The translations under genes were made by a program, and so were the position numbers. DNA of 64,000 nt from Notholithocarpus densiflorus (lineage: Eukaryota > Streptophyta > Magnoliopsida > Fagales > Fagaceae): positions 832,950-896,949 of the forward strand of contig JARYZH020000173.1 in assembly GCA_030021035.2 (NCBI GenBank), in the 5' to 3' direction. Shown piece by piece: positions 35,007-45,639 of the stretch (positions within the stretch are counted from its first letter, which is position 1; each line of letters opens with the position of its first letter). The notes under the pieces are model-generated. The model did no database searches. It worked only from the letters and a program-made list of their open reading frames with translations, and was not told where the DNA came from.

Positions 35007-37000
35007 TACTGTTTCTCAACTTCTTCCTTGATCTTAAGAGTCCATTCTGGCTTTATTCTTCTCAACTTCTACTTGACCGACTTTATGGTTGGATCTGTTG
35101 GAATGCAATGTTGTACTATATCTGTATCAATCCCAGGCATGTCTTAATATGACCAGGCGAAGACCTCTTTGAACTCTGTCAGCAGTGCCACTAATGCATC
35201 TTTCTCTAAAGTGGTTAGGGTATTGCCCACTTGTATTATTTTGGGTTCATCATCAGTTCCCAGATTAATGGGTTGGGTTTCTTCTTTTATGGGTTCTAGG
35301 TGTCCATGTTTTAATTCCTTATTATTAAGAGTTTCTTTACCAATTTCAGAAATAAAAACATTCAAAGCCAACAAATAAGCAGAATCAGAAATCATATTAT
35401 AAGAAAAAGAGTTCTCAATAGACTTATCAGACTCAATAGACTTAACTAAATCAGACTCAACTGGAAAATTATCACAAACGGATTTAACAGGAATAGAAAT
35501 ACTAGCAGAAATAGACTCAATAGAGACAGAAACAATGTTCTTGGCAGGGGTGACTGGCTCGACGGTCTTGATCTTCTTGGCAAGTGTGATTGACTTGACG
35601 GTCTTGATCTTTTTCACGGAGTCTTCCATGGAGTGGGCGGCTCCCTCCCATGCCCAGTTCTTCAACTCAGTAGTGGCTTCAATGATGGCAGGTGGCTCCC
35701 AGTACGTTCCTTCTTCCCTCAGCATCAGTACTGTGGGATCTTCATCCATATAATCTGTGGTTTCTTCATCAATCTTCATGTCTATAGGCTTGTTGGTCAC
35801 AAAAGCATCCAGGCGCTCTATGCTATCCATCCACTCATCAAACAGATCGTGCTTGTCTCTGTCGCCCAAATAGGTGTGTTGAGGGAGATGCTCTGACTCA
35901 CCTCTTTCCACCCCTTCATCATTACGTTCAGCATTCTCAAGTGTCATGATTCTAAGACTATGGACCATCAGTTTTTGGTCTAGAGTGGCCAACCTAGCGT
36001 CTATGTCATCCTCCTCTTCAGTATGTGGGGCAGGTGAGTTTGGTTCTGAATCATAGTACGATCCCAATTCTGGAATCTCTCTTCCATGCTTGTCATACCG
36101 AGGGCTAGACCTTGAACTAATGTTAGTGATACAGCTCCAATCTAAAAGGTGCCCATAGGGGTATTCATCATAGTACATTTGATTGGCTTGTTGATTCTCC
36201 TCTTTTGCATTCTCTAACACATTTATCAGCCTGTATTGATCAGTGTCACTCCACGTGTTAGCTTCGGCATCATCTTCAATGTCTTCATTATAATAGTCCA
36301 CATCATCATCATATTCTTCATAGAACAGATCTGCATCTTCATCTTCTCTATCACTAGGGGGTTCACCCCAATCATTGCCATTGTATGGGCTATCATAATC
36401 TCTGCTGATGTTGCTTTCACTATCGGTGCTGCTGTCATTATCATCATGTCCATTGTCGCTGTTACTACTATCACTACTACTATCACTCTTGTCATTACTT
36501 CCATCCTCATCATCACTAGAGGCTACTCCCCATTCCTCATTTTCATCATTAGCTCTTAGTTCATACGGGCTTTTCATTGCATACTAGCAAGCCTCCCAGT
36601 ATTCTTCTTCTTCTATGTTGCAAATGGCATCTCCAAGGAGCGTAGTCATGGCATCAGGATCCATGTAATCAGCCCAATCAGTAGGAACCCAAGTTGTATC
36701 TTCCTTCTTTGGCTCTAGAACCTTGTTGTTGCAGTCAAGTAGTATCTCAAACCCAGGCATCATTGTCTTTGTCACAAGATCAAATATTGGTTTAGGGAAT
36801 CCCCAATAACATTGACTTTCTCTAGCTTTAACAAACTTTCTGTACAATGTAGGAGTATAGGGCTTTAGAGTATCTGGAGGACAAGGGAGTCCTTTTGTTT
36901 TGGCTTTAGCTCGAGCCATCTTTCTCACTTCCATTCCTAACAAATCATCATTAATGGGCTTATAGCCTAGCCCAAAAGGTGGTGTGGCAGTAGGAATCAT
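35007..37000 (-). pseudogene. pol: Element M pol: linker, acidic region and RT N-terminus
   Basis: Minus reading from 37000: ATPPFGLGYKPINDDLL (a Gly-patch-like linker common after Tat protease), a stop at ~36584, then a 477-codon frame (36577-35144) starting MKSPYELRANDENEEWGV. It is extremely rich in Asp, Ser and Glu for the first ~120 residues and ends with the RT lead-in (LVALLTEFKEVFAWSY). A stop follows, then RT sequence (KIKEEVEKQYN) up to the copia insertion at 35006. A disordered acidic spacer between protease and RT is seen in Tat elements; its function is unknown. Confidence 0.8.
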
Positions 37001-37994
37001 CGGGACCTGAAGTAGGCTTCTTCACAGTTTTCCCCAAGTTCATCCCCATAAGGTAGTTCATTCTCCTCATCATTGCTACCACATTGTTGTTACCATAAGG
37101 AGTGAAGTCCATTAAGATCTTCTCAATTTCTTCTTCTCTCTTTTCAAAGCCAGGCTTCTCAATCTCAAAGTCATCCAAGGTCAATGGCTCTTTCTCAGAA
37201 TCTATACCGAAAATAGGCTTAGGCACAGTCAAAGTGTTGCCATATATAGTCACAATAGCCCCTTCACGTGGAAACCAAACCTTTTGATATAGGGAAGAAG
37301 GTACAGCTTCTGTGTCATGGATCCATGGTTGCCCAAGGAGTACATTGAAGCGTGAGGCTATGTTAAGGACTTGAAAATCCACCTTCTTGACCATCAGTCC
37401 TATAATGAGTTCTAATGTCACGGTTCCCAAAACCTCTCTTCTACTGTCGTCGTATGCCCTCACATGTTGATTAGTAGGCACAAAGTCTTCAATGCTTAGA
37501 CCTAAGCAACTTGCAGTCTTCAATGGACACAGTTTCAAAGCACTTCCATCATCTATCAAAGCCATCAGTATCCTCTTCCCCATGGCATCCACGGTGATAT
37601 GCAAAGGGTCGTTGTGGTGCTTCCCCTTCTTGGTTAGATCCTTATTAGAATAGGAAATGGTGAGTTCCCTATTTATGGACCCAATCATAGTATTCAGATC
37701 TTGGGAAGTTGTGGTTATAGGGACTTGGATTTGGTTCAGCAAGTCTACTAGGTTTTGACGGTGTTTGTATGAGGCCATAAGTAAACACCATAAGGATATG
37801 TTGGCTTGTGTCTTTTGTAGTTGCTTGAGGATTTCATCTTCTTTAGTAGGTGTTTGTTGGGTAGATTTATTTAAGGCTTTCACCGGGTTTTCGATCTCCA
37901 AATGTGGGGGTTTAAAATGTCTCCCCCTTGTGATGTGGACAATTTTTGTTGGGTCATTGGGATCGGTGTCTTGGGGTTTGAAATGTCCCCCCAT
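36960..37994 (-). pseudogene. pol: Element M aspartic protease
   Basis: Minus 344-codon frame. Residues ~125-240 are the retropepsin domain: KRILMALIDDGSALKLCPLK (active site DDGS in place of the usual DTGS) and FQVLNIASRFNVLLGQPWIH (the second conserved strand). The N-terminus carries HFKPQ repeats continued from gag, and the frame overlaps the end of the gag frame at a C-run, so a 1-bp change separates gag and pro. DDGS is common in Tat elements, so it need not be a defect. Retropepsin cleaves the Gag-Pol precursor. The C-terminal end joins the following linker with a frame shift at ~37000-36960. Confidence 0.85.
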
Positions 37995-39731
37995 TTGTGG
38001 GTATTTGGCTATTTATTTGGCGTTTGAAGTGTCTCCCCCCGTCTGTGGATATTTGGTTGTTTACTTGGGATTTGAAGTGTCTCCCCCCGTTTGTAGGTGT
38101 TTGGTTATTTATTTGGGGTTTGAAGTGTCTCTCCCCATGTGTGGTTGTTGGGTAGCTCTCGGGTTCTGATACTTCTTCATTCCATATATCACATCTTGTG
38201 ATGGTGGTAGATGTCCTATCCATTAATTCTTCCCATGTCATCATAAAGCATTTGGGTAGGTCATAGATCAGGTCGGACGGGTCTTCCTTACTTTCCTCTT
38301 CGGTCATCAAGCAATTAATCCTTGGTCCTTTCCCAAAATTGTGATTGGACAAGGGATTGCTAGTGATGCTAGGCCTTGTAGGTGGCCCAATCACCTTGTT
38401 GTCTATTAGGTCCTGAATTGCATGTCGAAAGCCAAAACAACGGTCAGTATCATGGCCGGGGCCTTGGTGGTAAGCACATCTCTTGTTGACATCAAAGTTT
38501 GAGGGCAAGGGGTTTGGAATTGGTCTTGGTGTTAAGGGTTTCAGTAACCCTTTTGCTTTTAACTTGTCAAACACTTGGCTTATAGGCATATACAACTCAT
38601 GAAATTCCCTCCTAGGTTTGGGTACTTATGGTACTTGCACAGGTGCAATGGGTGCAATCAATTAATAATGATCATTTTTATGGATATTAGAAATTTCTGC
38701 AGCTTTAGAATTAGATCCTACATTCTTTTTAAACCTTGATGGTTCATCATTCTTTATAGTTCCATTGTTTATTGCATCCTCAATTTGGGTTACAGTGGCA
38801 ATCAAAGCTTTAAAATTAGGAAAGCATTGTGCAAACAAGTACTTATGGTATACAGGTAATAAATTCTTTACAACCATGGCCAAATGTTCTTCTTCACTTG
38901 GCCTACTGATCATCTGTGCTGCCTTGGCTCTCCACTTGGTAATGAAACTAAAGAATGATTCTTTCGACTCTTGCTTGGTGGTCTCGAGATCTCTCCTTGT
39001 GATGTCCACTTCTATATTGTACTTGTACTACTTGTGAACTCACGGCTGATGTCCTCCCAACTTCTTGCTCTTGCATCATCCAAATTGAGGAACCATCTAA
39101 GAGTGGCTCTGGTTAGTGTCTTTTGGAACATTTGAGCAAGCACTTCTTCAGTCACGCCTAGGGCCTGCATAGCCCTCATATACATCTTCAGATGGGACTT
39201 TGGGTAGCTGGTCCTGTCAAACTTGTCCAAGGTTGGCATCTTGAACTTGGGAGGCAGTCTCACATTAGGGAAAAGTGAGAGGGAGTCGTAGTCCATGAGG
39301 TCATCCATCTTACAGGCTCTTCTAATCATCTCCTCCATTTTATTCATCCTCTCGTTGATCTTCTTCTCATTATCTAAGGCTGGTGGATCATGATCAGTCT
39401 TGTCCTCCTCTTGATTACTCTTCAGATTCTGAAACTGTTGTACCATACGATTCATGTCTTCCCTTAGCTGGATCTGACTAGCTACCATGGTGTTGAGTAG
39501 CTCTTGAGTGTTCATGGGTTCCTCGGTGTTTGGCTGTTCTTCCTCTTCCTCCATACTGCTGGGAGCTTCAAACTTCTTATGGCTTAAATTGTCTTGTAGG
39601 TTGAAGATGGGGTTATGGTGTTGTAGCAGTGGAGTTTCTTCTATGCTTAAGGGCTTCAATACCGTAATGGGAGTGACGGGCTTGGAACTGGAACTCCCGG
39701 CTTGAATGTCGGGCTTAGGTTCTCCTTGCAA
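37954..39731 (-). pseudogene. gag: Element M gag
   Basis: Three frame segments. 39731-39012 starts MQGEPKPDIQAGSSSSKPV and contains RLPPKFKMPTLDKFDRTSYP and YMRAMQALG (the Retrotrans_gag core). 39009-38662 continues RDLETTKQESKESFFSF, KWRAKAAQM and VKNLLPVYHKYLFAQCF after a frameshift near 39012. 38595-37954 carries FDVNKRCAYHQGPGHDTDRC, a zinc-knuckle-like C-H-H-C motif, then a 16-residue repeat (GGRHFKxQxNxQxxTx). A stop is at 38662 and another near 38628. Gag packages RNA in the cytoplasm. The gag start is about 600 bp from the PBS. Confidence 0.85.
38006..38165 (-). repeat. 48-bp in-frame repeat at the gag/protease junction
   Basis: GTTTGAAGTGTCTC-type blocks occur at 38022, 38070 and 38118, an exact 48-bp period, encoding a 16-aa unit around GGRHFKPQINNQ. 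A further degenerate pair (GGHFKPQ, GRHFKPP) lies in the protease frame at 37994-37915. Confidence 0.8.
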
Positions 39732-40325
39732 TCTCCCTTCAAATCTTGACCAAATTCTCCCCTAATGACAGGCTTGGTCGGGATAATCAAAGCTAAGACC
39801 CCATCCACATCAATCAATCAACCAAAACAAACACACACAACATGAAATGCAATTTTAATCAGGACTAACCTAAGGGTAGATTCTAAGTCATTATGTTGTA
39901 AGGTGGGTTTGTTGTTTCATTGTTTCCCATAGCTAAGACGTTACACCTCCCAACTTGTAATGTAATGAACATTGCGTTGGTACAAACGGCATGGTTTGTC
40001 CTTTACAATCAACTGGAAATGATCCAGTGACTTTAGGCTATGAGTTGGTGAGTTCACCACTGGGTACCCAAATCTAATAAAGACTGGTGATCCATGGTTA
40101 CTACCACCACAAGTTGTTGAAAAGGGGTGCATACATTGTTGTTTGGATGGCACACAACATGACAGTTATGGAAAGATTTTAACAAACAATACAAACAACA
40201 ACATATCATACAACAAAGTATCATACAATAAAATATCATACAACAACAAAATATCATACAAGACCATGCAAAACAAGGGTACATATTTGGTCACTTAAGT
40301 CTAATACGAAGGTTAGCCCTCGACA
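39732..40325. other. 5' leader of element M between PBS and gag
   Basis: Untranslated leader on the minus strand. It contains ATCATACAA-type short repeats at 40205-40260. No gene is seen. Confidence 0.5.
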
Positions 40326-40343
40326 TCCCCAGTGAAGTCGCCA
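40326..40343 (-). other. Primer-binding site of element M
   Basis: Minus-strand TGGCGACTTCACTGGGGA begins one base after the 5' LTR end. It differs from the PBS of element H (6839-6856) at three positions, placing both in the same PBS class. Confidence 0.75.
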
Positions 40344-40344
40344 T

Positions 40345-42575
40345 TGTGAGAGACCGCCAAAATTGGTGTGCCTCTCAAAAAAGAGATTTTGGTACTTTTT
40401 AGAGCACCTCTCTTTTTGGGTAAGTGGTGTGGAGTCGCCACTTATTTTTTATACAAAAAATAAGAAAAACTAAATATAAAAATACATGTCTGAATTGTTT
40501 TCTTTCATTGAAAAAAAAATACATTTGATAAATTGAAAATTACATGGCTTTGGGTCCTAGTTACAATCTACCAAATAATTACATGGCTTTGGGTCCTATA
40601 TACAAACTACCCAAAATAAAAAGTAAAGACAAGGCTTAGATCTACTTATCGAAAGACCTAAATTCAGAGGCTAGGTTATGGAATAGGAAGGTATTAGGCA
40701 CCCATTCCACCCAGATAGAGTCTGGTCTTCTAGACTCTTATGACCTATGTACCCCTTTTATGCATGAGATGAATGATATGTTGTATATGACAAAAACTAA
40801 ATCACACAAGTTAATTTATGAATGGATCCTCTTCTTTGTTTTTAAAATATGCAGATCTGTTGTTGTGAATAAAAATTAATTTTTATTTATAAAAAAAAAA
40901 TCATATCTGTTTTTAAGAAATTAAAAAATATATATAGTTTTAACTTTGCAAAAGATCAGATCTGTGTTGTGATGATAAAAAAAAAAGTTTTTTGATAACA
41001 AAAAAAGTCAGATCTATTTTATATGTTCAAAAATATGGAAAAAAAAAATTTTATGAAGAGAATCTCATTCATAAATAAATTTATGCAACCTGGACTAAAC
41101 AAAACAAACAACCAACACGACAATACATGATCTCTTTCTTTATTTCAAAAGTCTGCATGCATTAAAAAAAAAAAAATCAGATCTGTATCTAAGGAAGATA
41201 CAAATCAGTTTTTATATATATATATATATATATATAAATAAAATGTTCAAATTTGCATCTAATGAAAGACACAAACCAGTTTTGATTAAGGAAAATTCAA
41301 ATCTACATCTAAGGAAGATGCAGATCCGTTTTATTTTGAAGAAAAATTCAGATCAATATTTAAGAAAGATGCAAATCTGTTTTATTTTGAAGATAAAGAG
41401 TTAATTACATGCAGATCTTTAAGACTAAGAAACAGATTATAGCAAAAATAAAGGAATCAAGAACATATTTTCATAAACTAAATTAACATGGTAGAATATG
41501 AATATTTGAAACAATTAAACATGCATCATCATGATAAGAGAAACATAAAAACAAAAGGATTAGAAAGCAACCTCTTGCATGAGCACTGTTCTACTTGAGA
41601 GGATGTTTTAGGGTTCAAAGAAATTTATGCAATTATCTTTGAAACCTAAAAACCCTAGCTTCAACAGAAAATCATAGAGGGGATCAGAAAATATGAGAAA
41701 TTTGAGAGCCTAAAAGAGTGTGCCTCCCAGAGCGTTAAAAGGTCTCTTGAATTATGAGATCCAGTCTCTATTTATAGAGGCTAGAAAACTCTAAAAAATA
41801 GGCTCGGACGATTAAAATGCGAATCGGGACGCATCCTTCTGCGAAAAGGTCGAAAAGAGTGTGCCTTATCGGCACCTGAAGGAAATTCGGCCAAAGCCCA
41901 AAAGAGGGCCATTCGGCACTTTTAAAGTGCTGTTCAGCACTCCAAAAGTGCCGAATGGTACTCTTGGGCACCAAACATACTTTCGTGTTCGGGTGCATTT
42001 TGGACTTCCTTTTTAGGTTTTCTTGAGCTGGTCCTTGCACCTAGACGCCTTTCCACCCGTATTCTAAGATTTTTATCTCTTTTCTGGATAATTCAGGCTT
42101 TTCAGGAATAATTACCTTGTAGATAAATACCCTAATATAAATCTCGATAAAGTTCAGATTATCCACAATTTTATTGTTATCCAATCATCCCTTTTATTCT
42201 TATGCAAGCAATCCTATTTAAAACACTAATTATCAACCAATCATAGAATTATTTAATTAATTTTAATTGTTTAACCAATCAGAATTAATTTAAATTAATC
42301 ATGCGTGGTCGATTCTACCTAGACGTAATGAATGCTGACCATGCAAACTTGATCATGCAATATCTTTCGATCTGATGGTCCGATTTGGAAACCAGACACA
42401 CCATTGCGGCCATTAGAACCTCAAGATCATTTTTATGATATGCAATGAATGATTAATGCATGTGATGCAAGAACAAATTGATGCATGTAATGCAATCATG
42501 ATTTTTGGGGTACACGGATGGTCATTCCAGTCATCTTCCTTGATTAAATCATGGGTGCAAAATCGAGTGTCTACA
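40345..42575 (-). repeat. 5' LTR of element M
   Basis: 2231 bp, same termini as the 12718-14748 LTR. TATA box (minus CTATAAATAG-like) at ~41768-41777. It retains a ~260-bp block (about 40505-40765, with ACATGGCTTTGGGTCCTA twice) missing from the 3' LTR. A (TA)n run lies at 41214-41236. The CCCAT duplication follows at 42576-42580. Confidence 0.85.
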
Positions 42576-42580
42576 CCCAT

Positions 42581-42701
42581 GTATGCTTGATGTGTGTCAT
42601 GTGCGTGGGCTGGGCCTGAGCCGTACGTCAAAACAAAATGTTTTGTCTCTTATTCTCTTGATTCCATCAGCGAAGCTCACAAATCAAAAGAGGGGCATCT
42701 G
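42581..42701 (+). mobile_element. Element H internal 3' tail with polypurine tract
   Basis: Plus-strand sequence resuming after the M insertion. It ends in AAATCAAAAGAGGGGCATC, a polypurine tract directly abutting the TGTAGACACC start of LTR B. Continuity with 11872-12717 is implied by the CCCAT duplication of M. Confidence 0.65.
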
Positions 42702-43195
42702 TAGACACCGCATTTTGTACCCCTTAAGACTCGAGCCCCTGTTCCCCAATGATGCCCAAACTCTAAGGCCTAAGGCCAGTTTAGAGCCTAATCAGATATT
42801 AAATTGATTTGAGGAGTGTTAAAATGGAAAATATAACCTTTTAAATGAGAAAAAATCTATTTTTGGAAATAAAATTACCAAAGTGGCCCTTGGCTCACAT
42901 ACGTGGGTAGAAGCCTGTGTACGTGGACCAAAGCTTGCATACGCAGGCACACTTTTGCGTATGTAGCAAAGGTTTCAGAGACATAAAAAAGGCAAGTTTT
43001 CTACAATAATGGCTGAGGTTTGGAATGAATCCCATATCATTTGGAAGCCGTTCCAAACCCCATTTTTCCACTATAAAAAGCCTTATATGGTATATTTTCA
43101 GACACAGAGATCCCATAGAAAAAATACAAGATTCATTAGAAAATAGTGAATCAAAAAGGAGTTTTTCAAAAAACACCTTCAACTCAATTTTGTTT
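42702..43195 (+). repeat. LTR B, truncated 3' LTR (Tat-like)
   Basis: Starts TGTAGACACCGCATTTTG right after a polypurine tract. It has ACGTGGG/GCATACGCAGG motifs at ~42893-42970 and a TATA-like CACTATAAAAAG near 43069. The LTR is cut short around 43195, where a gag frame of another element begins abruptly. Only its first ~50 bp match LTR A at 4702. Confidence 0.65.
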
Positions 43196-43199
43196 GACT

Positions 43200-43925
43200 G
43201 GGACCTTTTCTTGCCCCAAGGTTTACGATGGCACTAAGGATCCCCTAGATCACATAAGGGCATTCAAGACGATATTAAACCTCCAGTAGACCCCAGACGA
43301 GATAATTTGCAAATCATTCCCAGCAACCTTCAAATGAGCAATAAGGGTGTGGTTTAGCAAGCTACCCGCGACATCTATCGCAAACTTTGAGCAGCTGAGC
43401 AATTCTTTTGTCTGCCATTTCATTGGGGGCCAACGCCATAAGAGGCCCACCTCATACCTGCTAACTATGAAGCAACAAGAAGGGGAAACCCTAAGAGAGT
43501 ATGTAAAACGCTTCAACAAAGCAGTGTTAGAAATTGATGAGACAAACGATCAGGTGATAATGACAACCTTCCAAGTGGGGTTGAACAATCCTGACCTCGT
43601 CTTCTCTCTGGGGAAGACTTCGCCAACTACAATGACAGACCTTCTATTCAAAGCCCAGAAGTACATGAACCGAGAGGATGCATTAATGGCGAATGGAATA
43701 GATGGCAAGTGAAAGATGGAAGAAATCGACGAGCTCCAACACAAAAAGAAGGAGAAGATGGATCGTTCCCCCAGTCGAAAGAATGACAACGAAAATATAC
43801 AGGCTCATACAAGATCGACAAGTATTCTAAAAGAGGAACTTGTTACCTCAAATCACTCAACACTAACAGTTACCTCATCCATGGAATGTAGAGCACTTCA
43901 AGAGGTATTATTGCTAGTTAGATGA
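43200..43925 (+). pseudogene. gag: Tat-type gag fragment of element T
   Basis: Plus reading starts abruptly within gag: YDGTKDPLDHIRAFKTIL, TPDEIICKSFPATF, RVWFSKLPATSIANFEQLSN, HFIGGQRHKRPTSYLL, QQEGETLREYVKRFNKAVLE, TTFQVGLNNPDLVFSLGKT and LLFKAQKYMNREDALMANG. This is the central Retrotrans_gag domain, very well preserved in wording. Stops occur at ~43291, ~43336 and 43710. The N-terminus is missing at the LTR B junction and the C-terminal zinc knuckle, protease and all of pol are missing downstream, where the sequence passes directly into a non-coding 3' region with a minisatellite. Confidence 0.85.
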
Positions 43926-44139
43926 CATTTTCAATTTTCTTTCATCAAACTGTTTTCTAAGCAGGAATAAATAAGAGGGCATTTTTCCCCATATGAATAA
44001 ATGTCGTTCTCTTGAAAGATCTGAAAGTATTATTTACCATACAAAAGAAAAAAAAAATTCAATAAGAAAGCCCGTCATTGAAAGTCCAACGAGTAAAACC
44101 AAGTAGACGATAAAAATCTCGATAAGAGTAAAATCATCA
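43926..44139. other. Element T spacer between gag fragment and minisatellite
   Basis: AT-rich non-coding sequence; a poor copy of the 78-bp unit may begin near 44095. The large pol deletion of element T falls here or just before. Confidence 0.4.
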
Positions 44140-45408
44140 CATAAGGTTCAATTTGGACGAGTACAATCATAATGATGTTCAAATTCTCAAAGCAAGAGTA
44201 AGTCATATGATTAAATTCGAATGGTTAAAAACCAACAAGCATGATCATAATGACGGTCAAATTCTCAAAGCGAGAGTAAGTTTATGATTAAATTCATATG
44301 GTTAAAAACCGACGAGTACAATCATAATGACAATAAAATTCTCAAAACGAGAGTAAGTCATATGATTAAATTCGTACGGTTAAAACCAACAATCATAATA
44401 ACGATCAAATTCTCAAAGCGAGAGTAAATCATATGATTAAATTCGCATGGTTAAAAACTAATGAACACAATCCTAATGATGATTAAATTCTCAAAGCGAG
44501 AGTAGTTCATATGATTAAATTCACATGGTTAAAAACCGACGAACACAATCATAATGACGATTAAATTCTCAAAGCGAGAGTAAGTCATATGATTAAATTC
44601 GCATGGTTAAAAACCGATGAACACAATCATAATGAAGATCAAATTCTCAAAACGAGAGTAAGTCATATGATTAAATTTGTATGGTTAAAAACTGACAAGC
44701 ATGATCATAATGACGATCAAATTCTCAAAGCGAGAGTAAGTCATATGATTAAATTCGCATTGTTAAAAACAGACAAGCACAATCACAATGACAATCAAAT
44801 TCTCAAAGCGAGAGTAGGTCATATGATTAAATTCGCATGGTTAAAAACCGACGAGCACAATCATAATGACGATCAAATTCTCAAAGCAAGAGTAAGTCAT
44901 ATGATTAAATTCACATGGTTAAAAACCGACATGCATGATCATAATGACGGTCAAATTCTCAAAGCAAGAGTAAAATCATATGATTAAATTCGCATGGTTA
45001 AAAACCGACGAACATGATCATAATGACGGTCAAATTCTCAAAGCAAGAGTAAAATCATATGATTAAATTCACATGGTTAAAAAACCGACGAACATAATCA
45101 TAATGATGATCAAATTCTCAAAGCAAGAGTAAGTCATATGATTAAATTCACATGGTTAAAAATCGACAAGCATGATTATAATGATGATCAAATTCTCAAA
45201 GCGAGAGTAAGTCATATGATTAAATTCACATGGTTATAAACCAACGAGCACAATCATAATGACGATCAAATTCTCAAAGCGAGAGTAAGTCACATGATTA
45301 AATTTGCATGGTAAAAAACCGACAAGCACAATCATAATGACGATCAAATTCTCAAAGAAAAAGTAAGTCATATGATTAAATTCGCATGGTTAAAAACCGA
45401 TGAGCAGT
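44140..45408 (+). repeat. 78-bp minisatellite in the 3' region of element T
   Basis: About 16 copies of a 78-bp unit containing CATATGATTAAATTCGCATG, GGTTAAAAACCGACGA and AATTCTCAAAGCGAGAGTAA. The block ATTCTCAAA recurs roughly every 78 bp (a few units 70-85 bp). Because 78 is a multiple of three, one stretch (44589-44987) stays open and encodes a 26-residue repeat (MIKFAWLKTDEHNHNDDQIL); I regard this as incidental. The array lies just before the polypurine tract and 3' LTR. Confidence 0.88.
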
Positions 45409-45619
45409 TTTTCTAGAAAAGGAAAAGAAAAATCAAGGCGCGTGGGAAGCTCAAGAAAACTTCGCACGCGTAACCAATGAAGAGAAGGCACGTGTCAATC
45501 ACCTGGCGAGAAAGTTGCCTCACATTAAATGTAATGGGACGAGAATCTCGGGACACGAAGGGGAGATTGAACCGCCAAAAACCTTTCATATTCCTATGCT
45601 CATCCAAACAAAGGACGAC

Positions 45620-45639
45620 AAAGGAATAAAGGGGGCAAC
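45620..45639 (+). other. Polypurine tract of element T
   Basis: AAAGGAATAAAGGGGGCAAC directly precedes the LTR start TGATGAGTAG. Confidence 0.7.

Larger units (their letters stand above)
12718..42575 (-). mobile_element. Element M: nested Tat-lineage Ty3/gypsy retrotransposon
   Basis: A 29.9-kb unit bounded by two related LTRs and a perfect 5-bp TSD, CCCAT (12713-12717 and 42576-42580). Read on the minus strand from the right: 5' LTR (40345-42575), PBS (40326-40343), gag (39731-37954), protease (37994-36960), linker and acidic region, RT, RNase H, a second RNase H, integrase ending at 23188, a long 3' region and 3' LTR (12718-14748). Three nested insertions (27480-35001, 24025-25319, 15537-16932) account for about 10.2 kb. 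The 3' region carries two plus-strand gene-like units and tandem repeats, as known for some Tat elements with extra ORFs. All coding is broken, so it cannot move by itself. Confidence 0.85.

Noticed and set aside
36236..36559. Plus-strand ORF rich in Ile opposite the acidic region of pol
   Set aside because: Shadow of the GAT/GAC-rich antisense coding of element M.
44140..45408. CRISPR-like array
   Set aside because: Repeats are 78-bp head-to-tail units without unique spacers, in a plant retroelement.
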